Source: Varanus komodoensis (lineage: Eukaryota > Chordata > Lepidosauria > Squamata > Varanidae). From it: a DNA stretch of 64,000 bases. Under the pieces are notes generated by a model. The model saw nothing but the letters and a program-made list of their open reading frames with translations. It was not told the DNA's origin and did no database searches. The position numbers and the translations under genes were made by a program. Positions 34,525-46,210 of the stretch are shown here, in pieces. Numbering within the stretch: position 1 is the stretch's first letter; the number at the start of each line of letters is the position of its first letter. The stretch spans positions 6,912,018-6,976,017 of the forward strand of contig NW_025335568.1 of NCBI RefSeq assembly GCF_004798865.1, read 5' to 3'.

Positions 34525-35123
34525 TTCCTTGTTCTATACCTCCCAATAGTCATAACTCTCTGGGTAATTCACAATAATTAAACAAATATCAATGATACAA
34601 TAAAATACAAATGCATTAAAACACAGCACAAAAATCCATTGTTCAAATTTAAAACTGTTTAACATCTGAAACAATGTTCATTAAAAACCAGACCTAATTA
34701 AAGCAACAGACAGAGTCCATCATGTGTCACTACATGCCTGGGAATACTTGGGTGCCTGGCTTATTGGTGCCAAGTCGGCCTCCATGAGGAGGTCATTCCA
34801 CAATGGGGGGGGGGGGCACCAAAAAGGCCCTCCTCATTGTTGCCTCCTTTTGGGCTTCCCCCAGAGGTAGCAGTCCAAGGAAGTCTCCCAGGGAAGATTG
34901 TAGGGTCCAGATAGGGTGGTTCCCTCAGGTACTGAGCTCCCCAGCCATGTAGGACTCTGCAGGAGAAAACCAGCACCTTGAATTGTCCTTGGAAGCATGC
35001 AAGCTTGCAATGCAAGTGGGACAGAGTGGGTGTTACATGTTTGGATCTTCTGCTCCCGGTTACTAATCTTAATGCAACATTTTGTGCAAGCTGCAGCTTC
35101 TGAACAGTCTTCAGGAGCAACCC
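34525..35123 (-). mobile_element. L2 LINE, antisense, 3' part of a nested pair
   Basis: Reversed L2 with the 3' terminus TTCTATACCTCCCAATAG at the left. The reverse reading then gives LLKTVQKLQLAQNVALRL and SRRSKHVTPTLSHLHCK, which match the L2 blocks LKTVQKLQLVQNAAARL and RxxHITPVLxxLHW. The element is interrupted at about 35,124 by a sense L2 and resumes at about 35,500. A G homopolymer (34,806-34,816) lies within it. Confidence 0.88.
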
Positions 35124-35457
35124 TTGAGATCGGTGGCAGAGACCCTTCTCCAGGTGCCCTCTGTGAAAGAAATTAGGAGGGTGAGTACCCGGAGGAGGGC
35201 TTTCTCTGCGGTGGCACCCAACTTATGGAACGCGCTCCCCAGAGAGGTCTGCCTGGCGCCGTTGTTACTTGCTTTTCAGTACCAGGCCAAGACCTTTTTA
35301 TTTAAATGTGATTTTATTTGTTAACTTATTTATTGATTTTAATCATTTCTTGCCATAATGTCTCCAATATTTTATGTAATTGTATCAATTATATTTATTT
35401 ATGTTTGGAAGCCACCCTGAGGCTTATGTGAATGGGGTGGCATATAAGCTCTCCAAA

Positions 35458-35492
<35 letters not shown>

Positions 35493-35499
35493 AATAAAC
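35124..35499 (+). mobile_element. L2 LINE 3' end inserted into an antisense L2
   Basis: The sense strand reads LRSVAETLLQVPSVKEIRRV, then RAFSAVAPNLWNALPREVCL, then QAKTFLFKCDFI, followed by a stop near 35,322. A 3' UTR with AAGCCACCCTGAGGCT and GGGGTGGCATATAAG follows, ending in (AAAT)n at 35,454-35,495. The C-terminal frame is open. The antisense L2 continues on both sides, so this copy inserted later. Confidence 0.9.
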
Positions 35500-36045
35500 A
35501 CCACACAGAGTGCATCGCAGCGATCTACTTTAAATATTTCCAGAGCATAGATTGCTGAAACCAGGCTGTCTCTCCCCAGATAGAGAAGTAGCTGGACCAC
35601 CAACTGAAGCTGAATCTGGTGGAAGGTCCTCTGTGCTACTGAAGCTACCTGAGCCTCAGGTGACAAAGATGGATCAAAGAACGCCCTCAAGTTATGAACC
35701 TGCACCTTCAGAAGGAGTGTGACCTCAACTAGAGCAGGTAACCCCCCACCCCACCCCACCCCACCCATCCTGTCAAAGGAACCATCCACATCTCAGTCTT
35801 GTCTGGATTCAGCTTCACTTTTTTAGCCGTCATCCAGTCTATCATGACCAGACACTGGTTTAGCACATCCAGCTGATGAGGAGCTAAGGAGAGACAGAGC
35901 TGCGTATCCTCAACATACTGATAACCGTGTGCTCCAGAACACCAGGTGACCCCACTCAGCAGTTTCATGGAGAAGTTAAATAGCATGGGGGACAAAAGTG
36001 ACCCCTGAGGAACCCCATGGTGTGGAATCGAGGGGGACAGGAACC
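35500..36045 (-). mobile_element. L2 LINE, antisense, 5' part of the nested pair
   Basis: The reverse reading gives the RT region SPMLFNFSMKLLSGVTW, then GYQYVEDTQLCLSL at the position of the catalytic YADDTQL motif (one Asp replaced), then DWMTAKKVKLNPDKTEMWMV, and later RDSLVSAIYALEIFKVDRCD. These correspond to conserved L2 blocks and join logically to the segment ending at 35,123. A (CCCCA)n run at 35,743-35,767 has expanded inside it. Confidence 0.9.
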
Positions 36046-36124
36046 ACGCTCTGGAGCTGGTTTTGGTAATGGTGACAGTGTCTACTCCACTGACGGCAGT
36101 TCCATAAAAGTGAATTTAATTGCT

Positions 36125-36345
36125 AGGACAGGTGTCCAGTTAGAGAGAGCCAGGGCAGTGGGTAACAGAGCGGGTCTGGATCTCAGGAGACCTGGGTTCT
36201 GGTCGTCATTCAGCTATGGGCCAGCCCCGCCAATCTTGCAGGGTTGTTATTGTGGGGATAAGATTGAGAGGGAGAGAATTATGTAAGCCACCTTGAGATT
36301 CTTGAAAGGAAAAAAGGAGGGATATAGATATTATTTTTGATAATA
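36125..36345 (+). mobile_element. tRNA-derived SINE
   Basis: Sense copy with, in order, the AGAGAGAGCCAGGGCAGTGG A-box region, GAGACCTGGGTTCTGGTC around the B box, TATGGGCCAGCC, TGCAGGGTTGTTATTGTGG, GGATAAGATTGAGAGGGAGA, AAGCCACCTTGAGATTC and a GGATATAGATATT end. This is the widespread squamate SINE also present as partial copies at 9,145, 22,020 and 53,557. It is separate from the Sauria SINE, because its tail does not match BovB. Confidence 0.7.
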
Positions 36346-38259
36346 GTTTGCTGCGTTAATTGGTCCCTCCTTTAATTTTGTCACCTCCTCAAGCAGAAGG
36401 AACAGAAGCAATTTCTTCTCGGTTTTCTCCTATGATACATTAGGAGATTTTCTTGAAGTCTTGGGAAAACAAGGATTTTCCAAGAAAAAACATCGCTATT
36501 GGGCCAAAAAAAGCCTCCAAACAGACAGAGACTGCTTGGTTTGATGACAGCTTCCATTAGCCAATGAGATCTGGCTATCAGAGAATGTCTAAAGCCAAAT
36601 CAGAGTGAGGGTGACCATTCCTACCCTCACTCCAGTAACTTGTGAGTCAGGCAATAGGTATTTTGTTAAACCTCTTCCATCTACTTCTCTCAGACCACCT
36701 TCTATTCCATCATCTGCTCATTGACAGAATCAAATTTGTAAAATGCTTGGGTTTTTTCCTCTTGTGCTAATTTCTGTTAGCACTAATCCATTTTACTCAA
36801 TGTGAATCTGTGCTGGGGCACATGAACACAAGTGCAAAAATTAGTACAACTTCCTACCCTCTCCAAGAAAACAAAAAATCCAGAAGGCTGTGGAATCCAT
36901 ATCACCCAGCAGAGCTGTTCTGCTGTGGAATCTGCAGGTTCAATTCATGGCAATTAGAACACATTTGAATCCCCGGAAGATTGTTCTAGCAGCCCTACTT
37001 GTGTGTAGAAAGAAGGGAATGGGGCAGGAAAACCCAGCCGGAATAAGGGGTGGTATTTCCACTGCTATCAGGATTGTGAATATAGGGGCTGGACTCATGG
37101 GATGGCACTACCTACCTCTGTTGAATGCATATCTTAACATGACATTGAGAAAATCAAATGTCGGCAATCCTAGAAGCAAGATGCAGCATTTCTCCAGACT
37201 TGCCACATGAATGCACAGAATCACTGTTGCTGTTACCCACGTTACTGGAGAGTACCAGAGCATTTGTACGGAGCTGCCAAGATTCACATATGGATATTGA
37301 TTGTCCTGGGCTTTAGGTATTTGCCACAACATATTTACAAATGCAGGTGCCAGTCTTTAGAAGATTCTCCCAATATATAACAGAGGAAGAAATAAATTTC
37401 ATGGACTCCTCTGTTGGAGCAAAAATGAATGGAGAATAAAATCCACCAGCAAAATGCCTGTAAGCATTTGGAATGGATGCAGAACACTTGCCAGCCATTA
37501 ATTTGTGGAGAAACAATACATCCTGGGTGATATGTGATTGCTGTCAGACTAAACATGCATGCACACATGTGGGGATCCCTTCAATGGACTTCCTCTACGC
37601 AACCGGGAACAGTCATGGGTACCCAAGGAGGGAAGAAATCTATTTGTCTTATCTATCTGCCCATCTGCTTCTGGAAGCACTTGTGGAAAGATGGCCTCCA
37701 GTCCCTAGTCTTTTTATAAATTGAGACTTGCAGTAGAGTAAGCAGAAGGATTTTTATTAGTCCCTGAAAAAAGAAAGATACACAAATCCCATGCAGTGGA
37801 AAATGTGAGATACTTTGCTTACAGGTGGCATCTCCTCCTCCTCCTCCCGACTTTCCTCCATGTCCTTCATTTTAAGGTTAATTCATCTGCGCTTAAAACA
37901 CCACCGCATCTATGGCAAACTGTATTTCAGGTTGTTGGATTTTGGCTTTATTTTTTTCCAAGTCCCTGACTCTTTTTGATGTCTCTAATGAAGGTTAAAA
38001 GAGGAAAAAAAATGCTCAATTTGCCGAGCACCCACCTGGCTCCATTTGCAGCTGCTGATGGCCACAGCCCAGCATGTTGCAGGATTAAGAGACAGAAGCC
38101 CCACCAAGACCTTGGTCCTCCTCATCCTGTTGCCGTGGAAGACCTATCGCTAATCCAAGGAAGGATAGATCTTAAACACTCCTCTGCTCAAATGTGGTTG
38201 ACTTGCCAGATAAAAGGCAAATTAATGCTGGTGAAAGGCACGGACTCCCGCCTCGACTC
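36346..38259. other. non-coding DNA, no gene seen
   Basis: About 1.9 kb without a recognisable gene. The frame at 36,890-37,210 (106 residues) has no domain signature. Confidence 0.35.
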
Positions 38260-38660
38260 TTAAATCTCACATTACTTGGTATGCCGCTTCTGATTCTCGG
38301 AGCTGCTTAGATTCATTTTCTTTCCACCAGACGAGCAGTAACATCTGTCTATCAGCTGCACCCAAATTACACCCTTGTTTTCCAGGTATCGTTTTTATGG
38401 GCGCAGTGTCCCGAGTTAATATGACAAGTGTATTATTGCTCTGAGTGCTGTAATGAATTGTATGAGGCCGGCTGTGCTCGTTTGCAAACACGGAAATTTT
38501 TTTGCTTCCTCCCCCCTCCCTTTAATGCCCAGCTTGCTATCACATCATTTGCAAGTCAATAGGAATAGAAATGTAGCAAGGAAAGTAATGTATTGCTTGG
38601 GGTACTACCTGTGTTCATTAATGTCAAAAATTAATTGCGACGTGGGTGAGCGCAGAGCAA
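38260..38660. promoter_or_regulatory. candidate conserved non-coding element
   Basis: A repeat-free block unlike its neighbours. It has GTTAATATGACAAG and CTGTAATGAATTG, TTTGCAAACACGG, and a right end with TTCATTAATGTCAAAAATTA (38,614-38,633) followed by ATTGCGACGTGG. Clustered TAAT/ATTA homeodomain cores and a preserved CpG-containing CGACGTGGG give the look of an ancient enhancer. No frame is open long enough for an exon. Confidence 0.35.
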
Positions 38661-38894
38661 GACAAGGCCACTCAGCCCATAGCGCTAGGGGAGGAGGGGG
38701 TTGCTGGAGGCCCTGGCCACTTGAGAAGTGAAGATCAGGTCCACGCAATTGAAACCCACCATAGAGGGCTTGGTTTTGGCACCACAATTCTGGAGCTGAT
38801 CCCTCTGGGGAAAAGTGAGGAGCAGGTACAAAAGAGGACTGAGACCGGGATGGGCTGAATCATCAGGCACAACTTGCATGGCTTCAGTTTGGGA
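38661..38894. other. non-coding DNA, no gene seen
   Basis: Purine-rich spacer, nothing recognised. Confidence 0.35.
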
Positions 38895-39195
38895 TAGAAT
38901 TTATTTATTTTATTTTATTTTATTTATTAAAACATTTTTATGCCGCCCCATTCGCCGAAGCCTTGGGGCGGCTTACAACAAGTAGTTAAATAATTATAAT
39001 TAAAAATATAAGCATTAAAATAAAATACATACAATATAAAATAAGCCGCCCTGGCCAGATAAAATTCAATAATATTAATATTTAAAATGCAGCTTAAATA
39101 AAAAGGTCTTTGCCTGGCGCCGAAAAACAAATAACGACGGTGCCAGGCGGACCTCTCTGGGGAGCGCGTTCCATAACTTCGGCGCCACTGCTGAG
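38895..39195 (-). mobile_element. L2 LINE 3' end, antisense, severely truncated
   Basis: Begins with a (TTTTA)n tail, then the reversed motif GCCGCCCCATTCGCC and CTTGGGGCGGCTTACA, and an A-rich UTR. Only about 30 codons of the C-terminus remain, with VAPKLWNALPREVRLAPSLF read in reverse. It stops abruptly at about 39,195. CpG sites are well preserved, suggesting a relatively young insertion. Confidence 0.9.
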
Positions 39196-40024
39196 AATTG
39201 GTGGGAAGCCAGGAATGATGGGCTGCCATGGTGGTGCAGACGACCAAAGAGAGCCCATTCCCAGTGTGCAGCCCCACACCGGGATACGTGGTTCCATTCC
39301 AAGTCCTTCCGTGTCAGCACAGTTGTGGCTCAGGAGTGGGGAAGATGGAAACCCTGCATTGCAGAGGCAAGTTCCACACAAGCAAATCCCTTCCCGGACC
39401 TGCTAACCAGGGCTTGACGTCACGCACTGCGCAGAATGGGCTGTTTCAGGGTGCTGGGACATGTGTAACTTGGATTCAGCATCATCATTGCCATGTGGGA
39501 GCCCCATGTTCATCGGCCATGTGCAGGCCAGGAAGAATTCTGCACCAGGGTTTTTATAGGCATTATGATTCCTGAGTCATCGGCAAGGCACACAATTCTC
39601 AACCCAACCCATTCTCCTTGTGATATTTCTGCCAGTATACCCCAAATTGCTTCAGGCTCATTGTATCATAGGTATGTACATATGTATGAATGTTGTGGTT
39701 TCCTCCTCTGTGTGTGTGTATCAATGTGTACTAAACTTACAGTACTGCTGTGGGGCAGAAAGGAATGTTTTCAGTGGACTGTTGGCTATGGGGGAGGAAA
39801 AAGCATCCTATCAAAACTGCAGATACTGCAGCAAGTTCGAGATCCTCCAGTTGCTTTCCTGCCCCCTTTGCTGCCCCACAGCTTCTCTCTCTCTCTCTCT
39901 CACTTGCAAATGCTACGTTTCCCCTCCTCTCATCTCTAAAAGAATACTTTGCATTGTCTTTTCGAACATTCCTGATTTTCTGCTTTGCCCACTTACTGTA
40001 GAAGCCACTAGCTGACATGTCTAT
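39196..40024. other. non-coding DNA, no gene seen
   Basis: No gene was recognised. A (CT)n run lies at 39,885-39,901. The 148- and 131-residue plus-strand frames at 39,493-40,015 overlap each other in different phases and show no domains. Confidence 0.35.
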
Positions 40025-40105
40025 CTGCTCAGAAGTAAATCAGACGGTTTGTGATGCCCTTACTCACAAGTAAATCTAATTGACTTCAGTGGCACTAACT
40101 CATGG
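40025..40105. repeat. squamate AAGTAA-type interspersed repeat, decayed
   Basis: CTGCTCAGAAGTAAATCAG, CTTACTCACAAGTAAATCTA and GACTTCAGTGGCACTAACT match the layout of a short, very common squamate repeat (TACTCAGAAGTAAGTCC, then TTCAATGGGGCTTACTCC). The family name is not known to me. Confidence 0.5.
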
Positions 40106-41364
40106 CAAAGTCCCCATGAGAGGGGCAGATCTTGCTTGCTTTTCAGTGTTGGGGAATGGGTGGGAGGGGGGTGCTGGTCCCACTGACTTCTCCTTGTGGG
40201 GCTAGGAGGGCAGGAATAAAAAGCACCACTTCTCCTCCTTGATGTTTTTGTGAGAGGGTGGGAGGAGCTGTCATTGCCCCCTTTTTAATACCTCCCCCTT
40301 TTCACTGCTTCATATCTTCACATCGTTCATAGAGCCATAAAAACAAACAGACCTTTAAGGCCATTTCCCTGCACGTGTCCCTTTTCCTCTGGCATGGCCC
40401 ATGATTGCACTGGTGCATGAGAAAAGTTCACCTTTTTAGCTAGACTGGATGCATTCGCTCCAGCTGTGTTAAATGCTTTTTGCAAAAGCACCACGACTGT
40501 GTTCCCTCATCAGTGGGAGGGGCGCTAGTGTCTGAGATGGGGGATGCCTGCCTGGAGATGCCACAGGGACCAAACCTGGCATTTTCTGCAGGCAAAGCGC
40601 ATCTGCTGTCTGACAGGAGTGAGAAGGGCAGCTTTTCTTGGTATGCATTCCCAAGGAATGTTGACTGGGACTCAGAGGAGGATGAGGAGGAGAGATAGAG
40701 CAGGGGGAAGCTCAGAATGTGAGCCAATTCCAGATGTTGCAATGAGAGAAGCAGAGGTGCTTATCTCAAAGCCAGACTCCCCAGGTGCACAGGGGGCCTC
40801 CAGGAAGAACCGGGGCACACAGCTCTTGCAAGAGGGCTTGGAGCAGGGGAGTTTTTACAGGACCAGATGAGGTGCGTATAGCTCTCAACCACATGACATG
40901 ATGTTGGCAGAGGAGGCCAGCCCAATCAGAGAGTCGGAGTGCAGGGAGGATTTGTGATCGTTCCCAAAGCCCCCTCTCAAAAGGATGGGGTCCAAACATA
41001 CTCAGAAGGAGAGTTCCTAGAAGTAATACCAGGTTGGGGTCAATGAACTGCTCTGTACATGCTCAGAGCTGTCCTGAGCTAGGTTTCCTCCATTCACACA
41101 CTCAAAGCTGCAGATCTTTCTTACAAAACGTACTTTATTGACCAATTTGACTGTGGATTTCTCAGAATGAATGTCAGCATGCATTTCCCTTAGCATACAA
41201 ATTTATGTTCATCATCGTCACTATCATCACTGGAGAACTTCACTGCCTTGAAGAATTTGGGGAAGTGTGAAGATTGCTGCAGAAGTGAGCACTTGGGGAA
41301 TGGCAAAATATCATGGGAACTGAGGCAAGGTGTTCCCTAGTCCTAGCCCAATTCAGCATGCAGA
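40106..41364. other. non-coding DNA, no gene seen
   Basis: No recognisable gene. Around 40,660-40,720 is an acidic-codon-rich purine block (GGACTCAGAGGAGGATGAGG) similar in style to those at 5,600, 51,870 and 55,740. Confidence 0.35.
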
Positions 41365-41440
41365 ATGGTCAGGATTGATAGGAGCTGTAGTCCAACAATA
41401 GCCAAAAACCCACAGGTTGTTTGTCACCAGTGGAAAGTCT
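41365..41440. repeat. palindromic interspersed repeat fragment
   Basis: GATTGATAGGAGCTGTAGTC followed by CAACAATAGCC is one arm of the CTACAACTCCCA-type squamate repeat. Confidence 0.5.
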
Positions 41441-41803
41441 GGAGACTGACCACTACTCGCAGGAGACAATATCATGTAAGGTCTAGCAACAGCCTGACCC
41501 AGTATGAATAACTAAGTTAGCTTGGTGACTCAGCCTGGACTGGTCATCTTTTGTGTCCTAACCAAGCATCAAGTCTTGATTAACTCTGATGCAGTTCCAG
41601 GAAGTTCTGAATGTCCATATTCAGTAGGTTACTTGGATGGGCAATGAAGATGGGGAAAAGATATCACTGTGTTCATTTAGAAACAACTAATTGCATTAGT
41701 TAGGTGGTTCTTTGGATCCAGAGGCTTTAATCATGTACCCATGTGGCATTTCCATGAATAGATCTCTTCCCCATTTCTATTTGCCCTGTAGTAGAAAATG
41801 CAC
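41441..41803. other. non-coding DNA, no gene seen
   Basis: Nothing recognised before the Sauria SINE. Confidence 0.35.
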
Positions 41804-42154
41804 GGGACTGCAGGTGGCGCAGTGGTTTAAACTGCTGTGCTGCTGGGCTGGGAGATCAAAAGGTCGCCAGTTCAAATCTGCACAGCGGGGTGAGTTCCCG
41901 TTGCTCCGTCCCAGCTCCTGCCAACCTTGCAGTTCGAAAGCATGCAAATGCAAGTGGATGAAAAGGTACCACTTTGGTGGTCAGGTAACAGCGTTCCGTG
42001 CACCTCGGTGTTTAGTCATGCCAGCCACATGACCACGGAGACCGTCTGCGGATAAACGCTGGTTCCCTCGGCTAGGAAATGGAGATGAGCACCGCCCCCT
42101 AGAGTCAGGCATGGCTGGACTTAATGTCTAGGGGAAACATTACCTTTACCTTTA
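41804..42154 (+). mobile_element. Sauria SINE, full length
   Basis: Complete sense copy of about 351 bp. The A box TGGCGCAGTGG lies at 41,815-41,825 and the B box GTTCAAATC at 41,870-41,878. The body carries CCCGTTGCTCCGTCCCAGCT and AAAGCATGCAAATGCAAGT. The 3' end is CATTACCTTTACCTTTA. The flanks AGAAAATGCAC (41,793-41,803) and AGAAAACACAC (42,155-42,165) look like a target-site duplication with two differences. It is the same family and length as the copy at 12,254. Confidence 0.95.
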
Positions 42155-42165
42155 AGAAAACACAC

Positions 42166-43003
42166 TAACTCATATGTATCTGTGTGCACCCTTAGGACAT
42201 CTACAGACCTGTCCCCTCCAGGTGCACCCAAGCTAGATAGGGGACTACAAGAGAGTGGATCTTCTCCAGTGTGACCTCCCACTCATGGATTGCCCACCCA
42301 AATTGTGTATCTTCACCTACTCTGCTATCTTTCTGGCACTCGGCATGGAGTTTCCTTTCCCCCCAGGCATTTTAGAGAGCTAGCACTAGATTTTTGGCAC
42401 TGTTTTATCAATACATGTTCTGTTTGTACTTTAATTTGCTCTTTTCCATAGCTGTATTGCACGGCATTTTTGTCTTTTAACTGCTTGTGTTTCACTAAGA
42501 GAAGATTGTTATTAGACGGATTAAAACTGGAATAAGAAATAAACGAACAAAAACGTCACATATGCTCATCCTTAGGTTCAGCCCATGGGGCTAGAAGCAA
42601 CTACAGAGGGGCTAGTAACTTGCATCCTGAATTATTATAAAGTTTCAGACTCTCCAAAAGTACACCCAGGGATTTAAAAAACACAAATTAGAGTTCTTTC
42701 CTGATGAGAGCCATCTCTTGTAGGCTCAGTGATAAGGTAATTTCATATAGAAAGGGCAAGACACCACTAATGAAGAGCAGAATATTAAAATGTATGTTAA
42801 CTGTTATGGGTGCATTGAGGTTCCATAAACTTAACTGTGATAGAAATGAGGAATAATCAGGAAACATATGGTTAATAAAGTTGCCACAGTGTCCTAATGA
42901 CCTTCAAACATCTGTCTGTGGCCGCATAAAAGCCTCTGAGCTTTCCCCCTTTTATGATGTTCCTCTTCTTTCCCCCCTTCTGTTTCTTTTTTGGATGGCT
43001 TTT

Positions 43004-43005
<2 letters not shown>
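42166..43005. other. non-coding DNA, no gene seen
   Basis: No gene recognised. Confidence 0.35.

Positions 43006-43044
<39 letters not shown>
43006..43044. repeat. (CA)n microsatellite
   Basis: Uninterrupted CA tract of about 39 bp. Confidence 0.97.
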
Positions 43045-43045
<1 letters not shown>

Positions 43046-45184
43046 CTGAAAGCTGGTGAAAGCAGAAAAGCTGGTGTTTCCAGGCTGTGCTCTAGCAGCT
43101 CACCGCTCAGTAATATAGGATCGGAACTCTCGTGCCGAATTGAACTAAGGTCCGCTACAATCTGCCTGCAACTGTTGCCAATTAAACATATTCCCCTTCA
43201 AGGGAATCTCACAAACAGAGCAAGATTCCCATAGTAACACTGGATAGATATCCATTCCCCTTTGAGTGGATACTACACCTGAGCACTGTTCTCCCAACAT
43301 TTTGGATGAAAAGAAGAGCTGGAATTTTGGGTGAAAAGAACAGCTGGAACTGTCACAAAATGGCTGTCAGGGGAGACTTATTCAGTCAAACAACAAAAGC
43401 AAAACTGGTTGTCATAGTCGTAGGCATGACCAGACAAAAAATATTCATTTCTCAGAAACAAGCTGTTGAAATGGGAAGAAAAGTGACTTGCCCAAGGCAG
43501 AGTTGCAATCTTAGCTCCAAAGTAAGCACCACTCTTTTGAATCCAAATGGAAATGGTGCTGGGAGAGCACTTTGCTTCGAGCATGGCAACTCTCCAGCTA
43601 GAAATAATATTTTGAAAAAGATCTCAAAAAATTGAATTAACATCTGGAGCCTCTTGTGTACCCATATGCCTTCCAACACCCATGTTGGAGACTTCAGGTT
43701 TGCCCTGGCTATTTATTTATACTCCCACCCATCAATCTGCAGCACAGGAAGTTTGGGAACCTGGAAGGAAGGCAATCCAGACCTTCTTGTATCCCAACAC
43801 CTTCAGACCAAATGCACACCACACCTCTACCTCCCTCCTGGTGGAAATATTCATGAAAATAACGAAATTGACTCTGCCTAACTCCCTGACCAGGCTTTCA
43901 AACTCCATCACAGCCACTGACTCCTGGGACCACTCTGCAGAAAGTATTTCAGTGCCACCCAGTGCAATTTACCACTTGTTTCTGTCTGGAATGGAGCTGG
44001 GCCGGTGATGCTTTTCATTCCCCCCCCCCCCCCGGGGGGAAGGAAACACGTGCGATGCAGCTGAGTGTCATGAAGAGGAATGAGGACAATCACTGCTCCC
44101 TCACTCTTTGCGCCAGGAGGTGCGGTCATCGGGGGAAGAGCCCAGTCCCCTCCAGCCTTTTACCATGTCTTCCTGACAGCAGTGACGCTTTTGCTACCTG
44201 TACTCAATCTCTGTTTACTAAAAAATCTGGAAGTGTGACCTGCCAGTCCATAGCTAAAAAATAACCCCCTTGCCTTCTAACCCAGAGTCCATTTTAATGA
44301 ATTTTAGTGTGAAATTCAACAAAATAAATCCACAGAGAGAAAAAAATAGTTTTACATAAATTAGAGAGAGAGAGAGAGAATGCAGCTATCAATTTAAAAA
44401 GCTATTATGCATAAACTTCAAGGAAGGCAGGCCAAATATCCGTATATTTCTAAATCTTCCTTTAAATATATCCATATACTTCTACATCTTCCTTTAAACC
44501 AGGCCTTGGAGAATCTGGAGGAGTTACAGCACCAAGGAGTTTTGATTAAATGCTCATGAACAAATCTACTCAGGATTTCCTCCTCTTCCTGGACTGCAGT
44601 TCTTTTTTTACTGTGAAATAGTACAGTAGGAACGAGGTCAGTAGAAGCTGAACTCTGTATGAGCTGTTGAAAAGTGCAGTTAAGTATTCTCTTCTCACCA
44701 CCATCATTTTCCATCATACATAAAATGTTTGTGCAAGCAAAACTCAAGCTTGTGGAAGTTCTCCAAATTCCACCTCAAAATTAATTCTTCTTCCAATTGT
44801 TGCACCACATGCAATTGCACACTTTGGGTATTTAAAAGATGTTTAAATAATCTGCCTGTTTTCCCAATTGTATGCATCTGTTGTGTGGAGCTTTGAAATG
44901 GACCCATTCTTCTCCCATTGGCTGAAGCATATTTGGTCACATTATTCAAAAATACACAGTTCACCCCCTTTTTTCAGATCTGGGCATACCCTGGAGCACA
45001 TTTTCAGGGTCTGCAAATTGCATTACAAGCCCAGAACTAGGTGAGCAAACCATAGGTTGTGTTCAAACCTGCATTTAGTCAGGGAGCTGAGAACTGGGGG
45101 AATCTTGGTCAAAAGCAAACTGCAGTTCTCTTGCATTCCACAGTTGCCAATCACGATTCAAAAATTAAAAGATTAACTTGTTGA
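43045..45184. other. non-coding DNA, no gene seen
   Basis: About 2.1 kb without a gene. It contains a C14-G6 homopurine/homopyrimidine palindrome at 44,020-44,039 and a (GA)n run at 44,362-44,380. The frames at 43,306-43,635 and 44,418-44,747 (109 residues each) show no domains. Confidence 0.4.
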
Positions 45185-45668
45185 GCACCAAAAATTGGAT
45201 GGCTCTAAGCTGGTAACCCTAAACAGCTTAGGATTCAGTTACCTTAAGGAGTACCTACACCCATATATGCCTCCCCGACCTTTGGGATCTATGCAGGGGG
45301 CCCTCTTGCATGAGCCATCCCTTAGGGAAGTTAAAGGGATGGCTGCTAGGAAGAGGGACTTTTCTGCTGCAATCCCAGAATTTGGAATGCTCTCCCCAAG
45401 AAGGCTCACCTGGTGCCTTCCTTATACTCTTTTCCAGGTCAGGCAAAGACCTACCTTTAAAAAAGCATTTTAACTTTTAATGCCACTAAACCTCTATCTG
45501 TATGTTCTTTGTATTTTAATTGAAGTAATTTATTTATTGGATTTTTATGTTTATTGGGGATGGTTGTTGTTTTAGTTTTATAATGGGTTTAATTGTCTGA
45601 TTGTGAGCCACCTGGAGATGCTAAGGCAAAATAGGTGGCATACAAATGCTTTAAATAAATAAATAACA
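45185..45668 (+). mobile_element. L2 LINE 3' end (diverged lineage)
   Basis: The sense strand reads YLHPYMPPRPLGSMQGALLH and then RDFSAAIPEFGMLSPRRL, a decayed L2 C-terminus. A 3' UTR follows with GAGCCACCTGGAGATGCTAA and GGTGGCATACAAATGC, and a (AAATA)n tail ending near 45,665. It differs from the 21,385 and 35,124 copies in both coding and UTR, so it represents an older or separate subfamily. Confidence 0.85.
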
Positions 45669-45704
45669 TCTCCCAACTCCCAGAGCAAAAAATGGTTCAT
45701 TTCT

Positions 45705-46060
45705 ACTAAACGTTGCATGCTATCAAGTCATCTCCAACTCATGGCGACCCTCCAAAATGTCTTGTCCATGTCAGCTCCAAGACTGTGGCTTCCTTGATGG
45801 ATTCAATCCATCATGTGTTTGGTCTTCCCTTTCATCTCCTTGCTTTCAGCTTTCCCTAGCATGATGGTCTTCTCCAACGAATTTTGCCTTCTCGTGATGA
45901 GTCCAAAATAGAACAGCATCAGTTTTGTCATTTGTGCTTCTAGGAAAAGCTCTGGCTTGATTTGAGCTAGAGCTTGCTTGTTTATCTTTCTGTCAGTCCC
46001 GGGTATGTGCAAAGCCCTTTTCCAGCACCATGTTTTGAACACATTATTTTCTTCCTCTTA
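45705..46060 (-). mobile_element. BovB/RTE LINE 3' end, antisense
   Basis: The minus strand reads MFKTWCWKRALHIPGTDRKI, then AQIKPELFLEAQMTKLMLFY, then RRQNSLEKTIMLGKAESKEM. These are the BovB blocks around the FGHIMRRxxSLEKTIMLGK motif. A stop follows, but the similarity continues to about 45,715. The 3' UTR at the left has TCATCTCCAACTCATGGCGA. It is older than the copy at 27,370. Confidence 0.9.
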
Positions 46061-46119
46061 GCTTTCTTCACTGTCTCATCACCTTCTTCACACCTGTACT
46101 TGTGATTAGGAATTCAGAA

Positions 46120-46210
46120 TGGACAGACTTGACCCTGGCCCCGAGGCTTGGGCAAGGGGCGGCATAGAAATGTTCTAATAATAATAATAATAAATAATAA
46201 TAATAAAAAG
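46120..46210 (+). mobile_element. L2 LINE 3' tail
   Basis: CCCGAGGCTTGGGCAAGGGG and GGCGGCATAGAAATG are the L2 terminal motif, followed by an expanded (TAA)n tail at 46,175-46,206. Confidence 0.75.
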
